Source of the DNA: Candidatus Palauibacter scopulicola
Lineage (GTDB): Bacteria > Gemmatimonadota > Gemmatimonadetes > Palauibacterales > Palauibacteraceae
Direction: 5' to 3'
Assembly: GCF_947581915.1 (NCBI RefSeq)
Contig: NZ_CANPWG010000066.1
Location: 1 to 50,266 of the forward strand
DNA: 50,266 nt
The number at the start of each line of letters is the position of its first letter. Position 1 is the first letter of the stretch. This document shows, piece after piece, positions 1-6,348 of the stretch. The notes below the pieces were generated by a model. That model had not been told where the DNA came from. It ran no database searches and worked only from the letters and a program-made list of their open reading frames with translations. The position numbers and the translations under genes were made by a program.

Positions 1-74
1 CCACCCCCGACCCCTCAACCCCCCAATGATCCCGTAGCCCGGCGACATGGGGGCGGATGGGGCCCCGCGGAAGC

Positions 75-103
75 TTGACAACCACCGGAGTCATACCGAG
101 AAT
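75..103 (+). promoter_or_regulatory. Candidate sigma70-type promoter
   Basis: A perfect -35 hexamer TTGACA (75-80) is followed after 17 bp by GAGAAT (98-103), which matches four of six positions of the -10 consensus. Transcription would start near 110 and run into the intrinsic terminator that ends at 172. No coding start follows, so if active the promoter would drive a very short RNA. Seen in sequence; activity is inferred. Confidence 0.4.
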
Positions 104-109
104 CGAGGT

Positions 110-172
110 GCGGTTGGGAGGGCTGCCCCGGCGGTCCGCTGAGCTGATCAGCTCGCCCGGCCGCTTTTTTTT
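110..172 (+). ncRNA. Possible small RNA between promoter and terminator
   Basis: The roughly 63 nt between the candidate promoter (75-103) and the end of the T-tract would form a transcript consisting of a short G-rich 5' segment and the terminator hairpin. I see no similarity to 6S RNA, tmRNA, RNase P RNA or SRP RNA, and no open reading frame of useful length. It could instead be just the terminator of a transcript entering from left of the window. Inference only. Confidence 0.25.
131..172 (+). terminator. Rho-independent terminator
   Basis: GCGG (131-134) can pair with CCGC (161-164), enclosing the perfect 14-bp palindrome GAGCTGATCAGCTC (141-154). The stem is followed directly by eight T residues (165-172). 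This is the only classical hairpin-plus-T-tract terminator I found in the window and it acts on plus-strand transcription. Confidence 0.6.
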
Positions 173-183
173 CGCCCACCCAG

Positions 184-248
184 GGTCAGCGGCCCGCACC
201 CTTCCCGGTGTCGGCGGATTCTCCCGTCCTGTGCCGCACGTAGCTCTC
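184..248 (-). pseudogene. brnA 3'-end remnant
   Basis: These 65 bp align without gaps to 601-665, the 3' end of the intact brnA gene (603-893), with about eight mismatches. The remaining upstream part of the antitoxin gene and the whole toxin gene are absent: from 250 onward the sequence matches 1185-1202, which lies just upstream of intact brnT. The simplest reading is a second brnTA locus that lost about 520 internal bp. It cannot encode a functional protein. Confidence 0.6.
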
Positions 249-249
249 A

Positions 250-268
250 CAACCGAACGGAAGAGGCC
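250..268. repeat. Copy of brnT upstream flank
   Basis: This 19-bp stretch matches 1185-1202 (upstream of intact brnT) with one extra A. It lies directly after the brnA remnant, which places the left end of the brnTA locus next to its right flank and marks the deletion junction of the decayed copy. Confidence 0.5.
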
Positions 269-349
269 TTCTTCAGGGTCGGCGGACGGCCTGCTCCAGC
301 CCCTGTTGCGGGTGCAGGCGCGTCAGCGTCGTCATAATGCGCGGCAAAT

Positions 350-366
350 TGACGACACCATCGTCA
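350..366. repeat. Short inverted repeat
   Basis: TGACGA (350-355) and TCGTCA (361-366) form a perfect 6-bp inverted repeat around a 5-bp spacer. It lies in about 130 bp (269-400) present in the decayed brnTA copy but absent from the intact one. No gene starts nearby. It could be an operator-like site or chance. Confidence 0.25.
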
Positions 367-400
367 TTCTGTCGACTCACCCCATGCTCCCCTCACATGG

Positions 401-458
401 TCGGCGACTCGGGCGGCCGGGGGAGGACTCGTCCGCGTTCCCGCGGGAACGTCCCCGG
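401..458 (+). repeat. Direct repeat flanking brnTA, left copy
   Basis: About 57 bp closely matching 1219-1275, sharing the core CTCGGGCGGCCGGGG, then GTCCG and the 16-bp palindrome. The two copies bracket the intact brnTA genes (603-1152). They may be flanks of an old tandem duplication rather than the ends of a mobile unit, because the brnA remnant lies outside to the left. Confidence 0.55.
436..451. repeat. 16-bp palindrome, copy 1 of 5
   Basis: Perfect palindrome CGTTCCCGCGGGAACG followed by TCCCCGG. It lies about 150 bp beyond the brnA stop codon. Identical cores occur at 1255-1270, 4719-4734, 38885-38900 and 44332-44347, all between genes. Confidence 0.85.
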
Positions 459-474
459 AAGGTCGAAATAAAAT

Positions 475-500
475 GGGGCCCCGCTCAACGCGGGGACCCC
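475..500. other. GC-rich hairpin
   Basis: GGGGCCCCGC (475-484) pairs with GCGGGG-A-CCCC (490-500) around loop TCAAC, with a single bulged A. There is no T-tract on either side, so it is not a classical terminator. It sits downstream of brnA on the minus strand and could act as a 3' stabilising stem. From 501 to 600 I see no gene or further structure. Confidence 0.4.
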
Positions 501-602
501 AATAACAGGGCCGGAGAGGCCCCAGCCAAAACTCATTGCTGCCAGCGATGTTATGGTCCTGCGTTCGGGCTTCGCAAGATCAGATGCTACCGTCCGCGCC
601 GG

Positions 603-893
603 TCAGGGGCCCGCACTCTCCCCGGTGTCGGCCGATCCCCCGGTCCTGTGCCGCACGTAGCTCTCGAGCACGCGGTTCATTCGCGTCTGGTAGCCCTTCC
701 CCGGAGCCTTGAAATAGGCCAGCACGGAGCGTTTGACGCGCATGGTGATCTGGTCGGTGAGATCGGGCTCGACAAGCTCGGCTCGCTCCCAGAACCCTTC
801 GTCCAGTTCCGGGATGTCGCTGAAGTCGATGCTCTCGTCCTTCACCGCCGCAATCTGCTCGGGCGTGAGCGGCTTATCGTAGCGTCCGCTCAT
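603..893 (-). CDS. brnA: BrnA-family antitoxin
   Basis: Predicted 96-residue antitoxin of the type II BrnT/BrnA family. The C-terminal half carries the diagnostic ribbon-helix-helix segment, beginning ITMRVKRSVLAYFK and continuing through the GYQTRMNRVL helix; the acidic N-terminal half (about residues 20-45) would wrap the toxin. The ATG is preceded by AAGGAG-type Shine-Dalgarno sequence, which supports the start. It overlaps the end of brnT by 20 bp, the usual toxin-first order. By family knowledge the complex represses its own promoter. A degenerate copy of its 3' end lies at 184-248. Confidence 0.88.
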   Translation of the reverse strand: MSGRYDKPLTPEQIAAVKDESIDFSDIPELDEGFWERAELVEPDLTDQITMRVKRSVLAYFKAPGKGYQTRMNRVLESYVRHRTGGSADTGESAGP

Positions 894-1152
894 GGTAGAC
901 TCTCCTTTCCTTCCTCGACGCGGGGCGGGCAGAGATCAGACGGATTCGCCCACGGCGCTCGGTGTGGGTGACCACGATCAGCGCTCCGGGCCCTACCCGG
1001 CCAATGCTGATGCGGCGGTCCTCGCCGTAGTCGCGGCGTCGGTCGAGCGATGTCGCGATGATCCCCTCGAAGATGCGCTTGGCGGTGTCGAACCCGATGC
1101 CGTGCTTGCGGATGTTCGCCTGATTCTTGGCCTCGTCCCACTCGAATTCCAT
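874..1152 (-). CDS. brnT: BrnT-family ribonuclease toxin
   Basis: About 92 residues beginning MEFEWDEAKN, the typical BrnT opening, then IRKHGIGFDTAKRIF, a central acidic and arginine-rich strand (SLDRRRDYGEDRRISIG) and the closing ISARPASRKERRVYHE helix. BrnT toxins have a RelE-like fold and cleave RNA. I chose the ATG at 1152 because the next upstream ATG (1167) lies between the -35 and -10 of a good promoter. That promoter puts the -10 only seven bases before the start codon, so the message is probably leaderless. The gene overlaps brnA by 20 bp. All the usual family landmarks are present and nothing suggests inactivation. Confidence 0.87.
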   Translation of the reverse strand: MEFEWDEAKNQANIRKHGIGFDTAKRIFEGIIATSLDRRRDYGEDRRISIGRVGPGALIVVTHTERRGRIRLISARPASRKERRVYHERTLR

Positions 1153-1158
1153 CGACCT

Positions 1159-1187
1159 ATCATACATATAATTTGTAGTTATAGCAA
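1159..1187 (-). promoter_or_regulatory. brnTA promoter and likely operator
   Basis: On the minus strand, TTGCTA (1187-1182) and TATGAT (1164-1159) are separated by 17 bp. The spacer is AT-rich in an otherwise GC-rich region and holds an imperfect inverted repeat with arms TACA and TGTA, a plausible BrnA binding site. The -10 ends seven bases before the brnT ATG. Confidence 0.6.
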
Positions 1188-1218
1188 CCGAACGGAGAGG
1201 CCCCGGCCGGTCGAGCGG

Positions 1219-1275
1219 GCCGGCGCTCGGGCGGCCGGGGGGAGGATCCGTCCGCGTTCCCGCGGGAACGTCCCG
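1219..1275 (+). repeat. Direct repeat flanking brnTA, right copy
   Basis: Partner of 401-458. It lies between brnT and the stop of the FAD oxidoreductase gene and contains palindrome copy 2. See the left copy for shared segments. Confidence 0.55.
1255..1270. repeat. 16-bp palindrome, copy 2 of 5
   Basis: CGTTCCCGCGGGAACG followed by TCCCGGG, about 70 bp beyond the stop of the FAD oxidoreductase gene and upstream of the brnT promoter. Confidence 0.85.
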
Positions 1276-1338
1276 GGCGTTGGCGTAGCACGCGGAAACG
1301 TGAAGCTTCCGCCTCCGGCGCGGGGTCAGCGGCTGACG

Positions 1339-2892
1339 TCAGGCGTCGCTTGCGAGGTCGAGGAAGCCGGCTCCGACGGTGAGCGCGAGGGCGGCGAGGA
1401 AGTCGGGGAGAGGCGCCGGGTCCGCGCGCCGGTTGTAGGCCTCGTAGATGTCGGGCACCTGGTCGAGCGTTGGTGCCACTTCGACGAGTAGCCGGAGGTC
1501 GACGTTGCGCACGTAGCGCGCGCCGCCCGGCAGCCGCTCCGAGACGAGGTGGGGTTCGAGGGCGATCCGGTCTCCGGCCACGGCGGGGGCCGAGACGATC
1601 TCCAGCCCGGCGGCCGGGCGAAGGCGCACGGACGGGAGCGCGCGGATGGTCTCGTACGCCGCCCGCACCTCCTCGCTTCCGAGGAACGCCTCGGCCCGAT
1701 CCTCCGCGAGCGAGCGCTCTCCGGGCTCCAGCATCCCGGACGCTCCAGACGCTCCGGGCGCGGCCACCGGTTCCCGGATCCCGCCCCCCGCCGCGCGCGC
1801 GGCGTCGAGCCGGGCCTCCCAGAAGGGGTGGTCGTTCGCGGCCGCGGCCTGCTCGAGGAAGGGGACGGACAGCGCCCGGTAGGTGCGGTACACCTCGCGT
1901 TCCCGGTCGTCGTACAACTCGCACGCGGGGCCGGCCATGGCGTCGTCCTCGAGCCCCGTGTGCGCCACGATCGCGGCGAGCCAGGCGGAGGCGAGCGCCT
2001 TCTTGACGCCGTACGAGGAGAGGGGGTCGATGAAGGAGCCGGCGTCGCCGACGAGGAGCAGGCCCGGCCGGCCATGCAGGGTCGCGCCGTAGAGCGACGC
2101 GGGGCATGCCCGCACGGGCCCTTGCAGCCGGCCGCCCTCGAGGCGCCGCCCGAGCCGCGCCGCCTTGGCCAGTTCGGCGCGCCACATGCCGTCGAGGCCC
2201 CGTTCGCGCGCCAGGTGCGTGCGGCGCGGGTCGACCATCGCCGTGACGCAGCGGGTACGCGGCGAGGTCGGCACCGACCAGGCCCACCCGTCGCGGTAGC
2301 TCTCGATCAGCGTACAGCCGGGGTCCGGTGGAGCGTGGCCGCGGTTCGGGGTCCAGCGGCCGACGAGCGCGAGCGTGGCGATCCCGCGTTCGCGCGTCCG
2401 GAGCCCGCGCCGGGCGAGCACCCCGGCCCGTCCGGAGGCGTCGAGCACCCAGCGCCCCCGGTAGCGCGCGCCCGAGGTGCCCACGCGCCAGCCATCCGGC
2501 TCGGCGGCCGTCGCCACCACCGGCCCCTCCGCCACCAGGCGCGCCCCCGCCTCGCGCGCCACCCCCTGGAAGGCGGCCTCCAGCGCCGCCCGCTCCGCAT
2601 GGAAACCGCGCTCGGGCGCCCCGAACCGCTCGTCCCGCCGCGGCTCGCCGGCCCACCACACGGTGTTGCCCTCGTTCGGCACGAGGCCCGCCGCGTCCAG
2701 GGCGTCCAGCGCGCCCACGCGTTCGAGGAGCTTCCGCGCCGAGCCGGGGATGGATTCGGCGAGCCATTTCGCCGGCGGCGCAGGCCGCGTGATCAGCGCG
2801 ACATCGTGCCCGCGCCGCGCCAGCGAAGCCGCGGCCGCGCAGCCCGCCGGCCCGCCGCCGACGATCAGGACATCAAAGAAGGTGTTTGTCAG
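1339..2892 (-). CDS. FAD-dependent oxidoreductase, halogenase-like
   Basis: About 517 residues with an N-terminal FAD-binding Rossmann motif (DVLIVGGGPAGCAAAA, near residues 8-22), a second FAD motif (LLLVGDAGSFIDPLSSYGV) in the middle third, and WAWSVP near residue 203, which fits the WxWxxP signature of flavin-dependent halogenases. The family also includes monooxygenases and geranylgeranyl-reductase-like enzymes, so the substrate is unknown. The only canonical start, GTG at 2718, would delete the Rossmann motif. Between the in-frame stop of the upstream gene (2899-2901) and that motif there is no ATG, GTG or TTG, so I place the start at CTG 2892. It follows the DUF1554 gene by six bases and is probably translationally coupled to it. 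Confidence 0.75.
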   Translation of the reverse strand: MTNTFFDVLIVGGGPAGCAAAASLARRGHDVALITRPAPPAKWLAESIPGSARKLLERVGALDALDAAGLVPNEGNTVWWAGEPRRDERFGAPERGFHAERAALEAAFQGVAREAGARLVAEGPVVATAAEPDGWRVGTSGARYRGRWVLDASGRAGVLARRGLRTRERGIATLALVGRWTPNRGHAPPDPGCTLIESYRDGWAWSVPTSPRTRCVTAMVDPRRTHLARERGLDGMWRAELAKAARLGRRLEGGRLQGPVRACPASLYGATLHGRPGLLLVGDAGSFIDPLSSYGVKKALASAWLAAIVAHTGLEDDAMAGPACELYDDREREVYRTYRALSVPFLEQAAAANDHPFWEARLDAARAAGGGIREPVAAPGASGASGMLEPGERSLAEDRAEAFLGSEEVRAAYETIRALPSVRLRPAAGLEIVSAPAVAGDRIALEPHLVSERLPGGARYVRNVDLRLLVEVAPTLDQVPDIYEAYNRRADPAPLPDFLAALALTVGAGFLDLASDA

Positions 2893-2898
2893 GCGAGC

Positions 2899-3579
2899 TC
2901 AGTTCGCCCGCGGCCGCAGCGCGAACGCCCCCGCGCCGCCCGGCCCGTCCATGGCGAAGCAGTAGAAGCGCCCGTCGCCGCCCGTCCCGCGCAGGTCCTC
3001 GAGGCTGCAGCCCCGCGACCCGTGCGCCTCGTTCCACGAGGTCGGGTTCTGTCCGCCCCCGGTGCGGTCGTGGTGTCCGACCAGCGCGCTGCCCTCGCCG
3101 CCCGACGTCCAGTTGCTGCACGTCGTGTCGCCGTCCGCGCCCGAGGCCATGCCGTTCATCAGCGTCCCGGTGAGGATGTCGTGCTGGTTCGGCTGGTCGC
3201 CGCGCCCGTTCACCTCATCGCCGTTCTCCGTGAGGATCGTGGCCTTGGTCAGGTTCGGGCCGTTGCTGTGCAGGTGCTCGACGTCCCGGGCGATCATCGT
3301 GCCCGCGTGGTTGAACCACGGCCCGTCTCCGATCCGGTCGCGCGCGTTCACGCCGCCCGTGCCCGTCGTGCTGAGGTAGGCCCGCCACATGCGGTCGGGC
3401 AGCCCCGCCGCGTCGGCCAGCGTCGCGCAGTAGGCGTCCGCCCCCTCGAGACCGCCGAGATCCGCGCCGTCCCCCGGATTCGAACTGGTGATGAAGAAGC
3501 TGACGTTCTCGTCCTGTGCCGCCGCCCCGCTCGCGCCGAACGCGAACAGAAGGGCCATGCAACCGATCGTGCGTCTCAT
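2899..3579 (-). CDS. Secreted DUF1554 domain protein
   Basis: 226 residues with a signal peptide (cleavage after about residue 22, AAAQ/D). The rest fits the DUF1554 family known from Leptospira and other Gram-negatives: FFITSS, GGLEGADAYC, WRAYLSTT, a GPWFNHAGTMIA segment, NCxWTS-like TCSNWTSGG, and a closing RFYCFAMD. Conserved cysteines suggest disulfides and an extracytoplasmic location. The fold is probably C-type-lectin-like, but the function is unknown. The ATG is preceded by CGGGAG. It is downstream of an NHL gene (26-bp gap) and upstream of the FAD oxidoreductase, so the three probably form one transcription unit. Confidence 0.82.
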   Translation of the reverse strand: MRRTIGCMALLFAFGASGAAAQDENVSFFITSSNPGDGADLGGLEGADAYCATLADAAGLPDRMWRAYLSTTGTGGVNARDRIGDGPWFNHAGTMIARDVEHLHSNGPNLTKATILTENGDEVNGRGDQPNQHDILTGTLMNGMASGADGDTTCSNWTSGGEGSALVGHHDRTGGGQNPTSWNEAHGSRGCSLEDLRGTGGDGRFYCFAMDGPGGAGAFALRPRAN

Positions 3580-3605
3580 TTTCGACTCCCGTGCTTGGTG
3601 CTGCC

Positions 3606-4631
3606 TTAACGGCGGATGTATTTCCTCATCTGTCGGGGCCCGACCTCGGCCCCGTAGAGGTTGCCGTGCGCGTCGACCGCGATCCCCTCCGCCCCGCTCG
3701 TCCCGGACGCGTCCTGGTTGGGCTCCGGGTCCGGGATGAAGGTCGTCACCCAGCCGGTCGCCGCGTCGCCGATGTAGATGCCGCGGAGCCATCCCTTGTT
3801 GCGGCGCGCGTTCGACTCGGAGTCCGTCGAGTAGAGGACATCCTCCTCGTCGATGAACAGCCCGCTCGGCCGCCCGAACTGGTGCCACGTCTCGAGGTGG
3901 TTCCCCTCCTGGTCGAAGACCTGGACGCGGCTGTTGCCGCGGTCGCCGACGAAGAGGCGTCCCTGCGAGTCCATGGCGAGCGCGTGCGGGTCGCGGAACT
4001 CCCCGTTCGCCGTCCCCGCGCGTCCCCACTCCATGAGGAAGGTGCCGTCCGGCGCGAACTTCACGATGCGGTTGTTGCCGCCCGCGTCGTGCCCGTCCGC
4101 CACGAAGATGCTGCCGTCCGGCGCGATGAGGATGTCCGACGGCTTGTTGAAGTGATGCGGGCCGTCCCCCGCCACGCCCTTCTCGCCCAGCACCATCAGG
4201 ACCTCGCCCTCGGGGCTGAACTTGTAGACGACGTGTCCCCAGCCATCCGGCACGGGCGCGTATCCCACCGCGTCGGCCACCCACACGCTGCCGTCCTCCT
4301 CGACGAACATCCCGTGCGGCCACGCGATGAGCCCCGAGCCGAAGCTCCGCACGACGTTCCCCTCGGTGTCGAAGAGCAGGATCGGGTCGACGTCGCTCTC
4401 GACGCACAGGTTCGCGCCGCAGCGCTCGCCCACCCAGATGTGCTCGCCGTCCGGGGCCGGGTAGACGGCGCTGGTCGCGCCCCACGAACGTCCGTCGGGA
4501 AGCTCCCCCCAGCCGTCCATGGCCCTGTACGGGTTCGGCGCCGTCAACTGCGCCGCGAGCGCGCCGGCGCCCAGGGCGGCCGCCGTGAGCGCGAGTACCG
4601 CGCCGAGTCCCATTCGCCTGAAGCTATGCAT
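3606..4631 (-). CDS. Secreted NHL-repeat beta-propeller protein
   Basis: 341 residues with a Sec signal peptide (about residues 1-28) and then consecutive NHL-type blades, each with a pattern such as PDGSIFVADG, SQGRLFVGDRGNSRVQVF and VDAHGNLYGAE. The arrangement resembles the peptidyl-alpha-hydroxyglycine alpha-amidating lyase-like propellers. I cannot confirm catalytic residues, so an enzymatic role is only possible. The start is supported by AGGAGG eight bases before the ATG. It precedes the DUF1554 gene and follows the HupE-like gene on the same strand. Confidence 0.8.
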   Translation of the reverse strand: MHSFRRMGLGAVLALTAAALGAGALAAQLTAPNPYRAMDGWGELPDGRSWGATSAVYPAPDGEHIWVGERCGANLCVESDVDPILLFDTEGNVVRSFGSGLIAWPHGMFVEEDGSVWVADAVGYAPVPDGWGHVVYKFSPEGEVLMVLGEKGVAGDGPHHFNKPSDILIAPDGSIFVADGHDAGGNNRIVKFAPDGTFLMEWGRAGTANGEFRDPHALAMDSQGRLFVGDRGNSRVQVFDQEGNHLETWHQFGRPSGLFIDEEDVLYSTDSESNARRNKGWLRGIYIGDAATGWVTTFIPDPEPNQDASGTSGAEGIAVDAHGNLYGAEVGPRQMRKYIRR

Positions 4632-4718
4632 CCAGTCCTCCTGTCGGTGCAGTCTGTCGCATCCGTACCGGACGGGTGACGATGGACACGACCGGCGGGA
4701 CCGGCAAGCGCGCCCGGA

Positions 4719-4734
4719 CGTTCCCGCGGGAACG
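4719..4734. repeat. 16-bp palindrome, copy 3 of 5
   Basis: CGTTCCCGCGGGAACG; on the minus strand it is followed by TCCGGGCG. It lies between the HupE-like gene stop (4756) and the NHL gene start (4631). Confidence 0.85.
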
Positions 4735-4755
4735 CGTGGGGCCTCGGCGCGCCGG

Positions 4756-6201
4756 TCAGGTCGGATCCCGTCCGTCCGTGGCACGAGCCGCTGCTCGCGC
4801 CGGTGCCTTCCCGCCGCCCGTCGCTCTGGCGGCCAGCTTGCCGAAGGGTCCGCTGATCGCCCACGCCGCCCCGACGACGATCACCGCCAGCGCCCCCCAC
4901 CGCATGAGCGCCGCACCCAGCGCCCCGTCGAAGGCGGGCCACGTGAAGCGGTAGGCCAGCAGGTCCGAGCCCCGGTCCGTCATCCAGTGCCAGCCCGTGT
5001 GCGCCAGCAGCGCCGACCCGATGATCGTCCCCATCCGCTCCGCCACCACCTTGCGGAACAGCACTTCGACCACCGGCACGGCGACCGCGACCACGACGAG
5101 TTGCCCCAGTTCCACGCCCACGTTGAAGGCGAGCAGGGAGGCGAGCAGGTGTCCGCCCGCGAACTGCAGAGACTCGCTGAGCGCGAACGAAAAGCCGAAC
5201 CCGTGTACGAGCCCGAACCCGAACGCGAGCAGCCAGCGCTTCCGGGGTCTCGCCCCGACGATGTTCTCGAGCGCCATGTAGACGATCGAGAGCGCGATGA
5301 GGGTCTCGATCAGCGGCGGGAACCAGAGCGCGCGCGGCGCGATGCCGAAGGCGGAGGCGATGAGCGTGATCGAGTGCGCGATCGTGAAGGACGTGATGAC
5401 CGGGACCAGACCCCACAGCGTCCGCAGCGGGATGACGAGACAGAGGAGGAAGAGGAGGTGGTCGATCCCGTCCAGGATGTGCGTGAAGCCGAGCGACACG
5501 AAGCGCAGCGCGGCCTGGTGCCAGCGGGGGTCGAGCCGCACGAGGCCCGGGTCGCCGACGTACTGGAAGGCGCGCTCCGGGCGGTCCGGCGGCCGCAGGC
5601 GCAGCACCGTGACCGTGCGCAGGCCGAGGTGCGCGAAGCCGGGGTCGATGGAGAAGCGGGATTCGTCGGACTCGATGTCGTATTCCAGCAGCACGTCGAG
5701 CAGCGCCTGGCGCCACGGAAGCTGCAGCCCGGGGTCGAGCGGCGGGTCGTCGAAGTGCGCCAGCGCCGTCTCGTAGCTGGCGAAGGACCGGTCCGAGGGG
5801 AGGGAGACGCGGGTCGCCACGATGCGGGGCGCGGCCAGGCGCCGGTCCTCCTCGTAGAACGTCACGTAGTCGGCGAGCCAGAGTTGCGCGGCATCGCGGA
5901 GGAAGGGGTCCGCCGCCTCCAGTTCCAGGTACCCGAGTCCGTACGTGGGGAACTCGATGTCCCGCATCGCCTCGAGGGGCGCCCGCACGAGGAAGCGCAG
6001 GCGGGAACCCTCCGGCACGACGAACGCCTGCACCGTGACGTCCGCCGGAATCTCGTGCGGCAAGGCGCCGCCCGCCTCGCCCGCCCGATCCGGCGCCGCC
6101 CGCGCCGCCCCGGCCAGACTCGTCAGCCCGTAAAGCGCGAGCACGCACCCCATCAGGGGCGCCGTGCGCCGGCTTGGATGCCGTGTGTGGCCTCGCTTCA
6201 T
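4756..6201 (-). CDS. HupE/UreJ-family membrane protein
   Basis: 481 residues: signal peptide (about 1-35), an extracytoplasmic domain of roughly 200 residues, then a hydrophobic half (about 230-460) with the HupE/UreJ landmarks FTHILDGIDHLLFLL (H241, D244, D247, H248), FTIAHSITL and LVHGFGFSFAL. In the family these His/Asp residues are linked to nickel or cobalt transport, and HupE/UreJ proteins often accompany hydrogenase or urease genes. Neither is present here, so the metal and role are open. I chose ATG 6201 over an upstream in-frame ATG at 6306 because it gives a normal signal peptide and leaves room for a promoter shared with the divergent gene at 6349. Confidence 0.78.
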   Translation of the reverse strand: MKRGHTRHPSRRTAPLMGCVLALYGLTSLAGAARAAPDRAGEAGGALPHEIPADVTVQAFVVPEGSRLRFLVRAPLEAMRDIEFPTYGLGYLELEAADPFLRDAAQLWLADYVTFYEEDRRLAAPRIVATRVSLPSDRSFASYETALAHFDDPPLDPGLQLPWRQALLDVLLEYDIESDESRFSIDPGFAHLGLRTVTVLRLRPPDRPERAFQYVGDPGLVRLDPRWHQAALRFVSLGFTHILDGIDHLLFLLCLVIPLRTLWGLVPVITSFTIAHSITLIASAFGIAPRALWFPPLIETLIALSIVYMALENIVGARPRKRWLLAFGFGLVHGFGFSFALSESLQFAGGHLLASLLAFNVGVELGQLVVVAVAVPVVEVLFRKVVAERMGTIIGSALLAHTGWHWMTDRGSDLLAYRFTWPAFDGALGAALMRWGALAVIVVGAAWAISGPFGKLAARATGGGKAPARAAARATDGRDPT

Positions 6202-6348
6202 CCGCGATCCCCGAACTTCCTCGAGCGTTCCCGGTCCGCCCGCACGATGGCGCGGCCGGCGCGCGCCGTCGACCCCGGCCGATCTCTGGACGAACGCGAA
6301 CGGCATCGGTAGCGTGAATCACTACACTATTCGCAAGGAGAGACGGCC

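Noticed and set aside
401-1275. The brnTA flanking repeats as ends of a transposon
   Set aside because: They are direct, not terminal inverted, there is no transposase, and a brnA remnant lies outside them, which fits duplication and decay better.
1160-2767. Very long frames opposite or out of phase to real genes, for example the 535-residue one here and the 1,403-residue one at 15,037-19,248
   Set aside because: They are Arg/Ala/Pro/Gly-rich without domains and arise because stop codons are rare in high-GC DNA; real genes with motifs occupy the other frames.
1339-2892. Start of a halogenated natural-product gene cluster
   Set aside because: No synthase, ligase, carrier protein or tailoring gene is adjacent; one halogenase-like enzyme is not enough.
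2899-4485. A single long minus-strand frame spanning the DUF1554 gene and part of the NHL gene
   Set aside because: The segment beyond 3579 is the NHL gene in another frame; the signal peptides and ribosome-binding sites show two separate genes.
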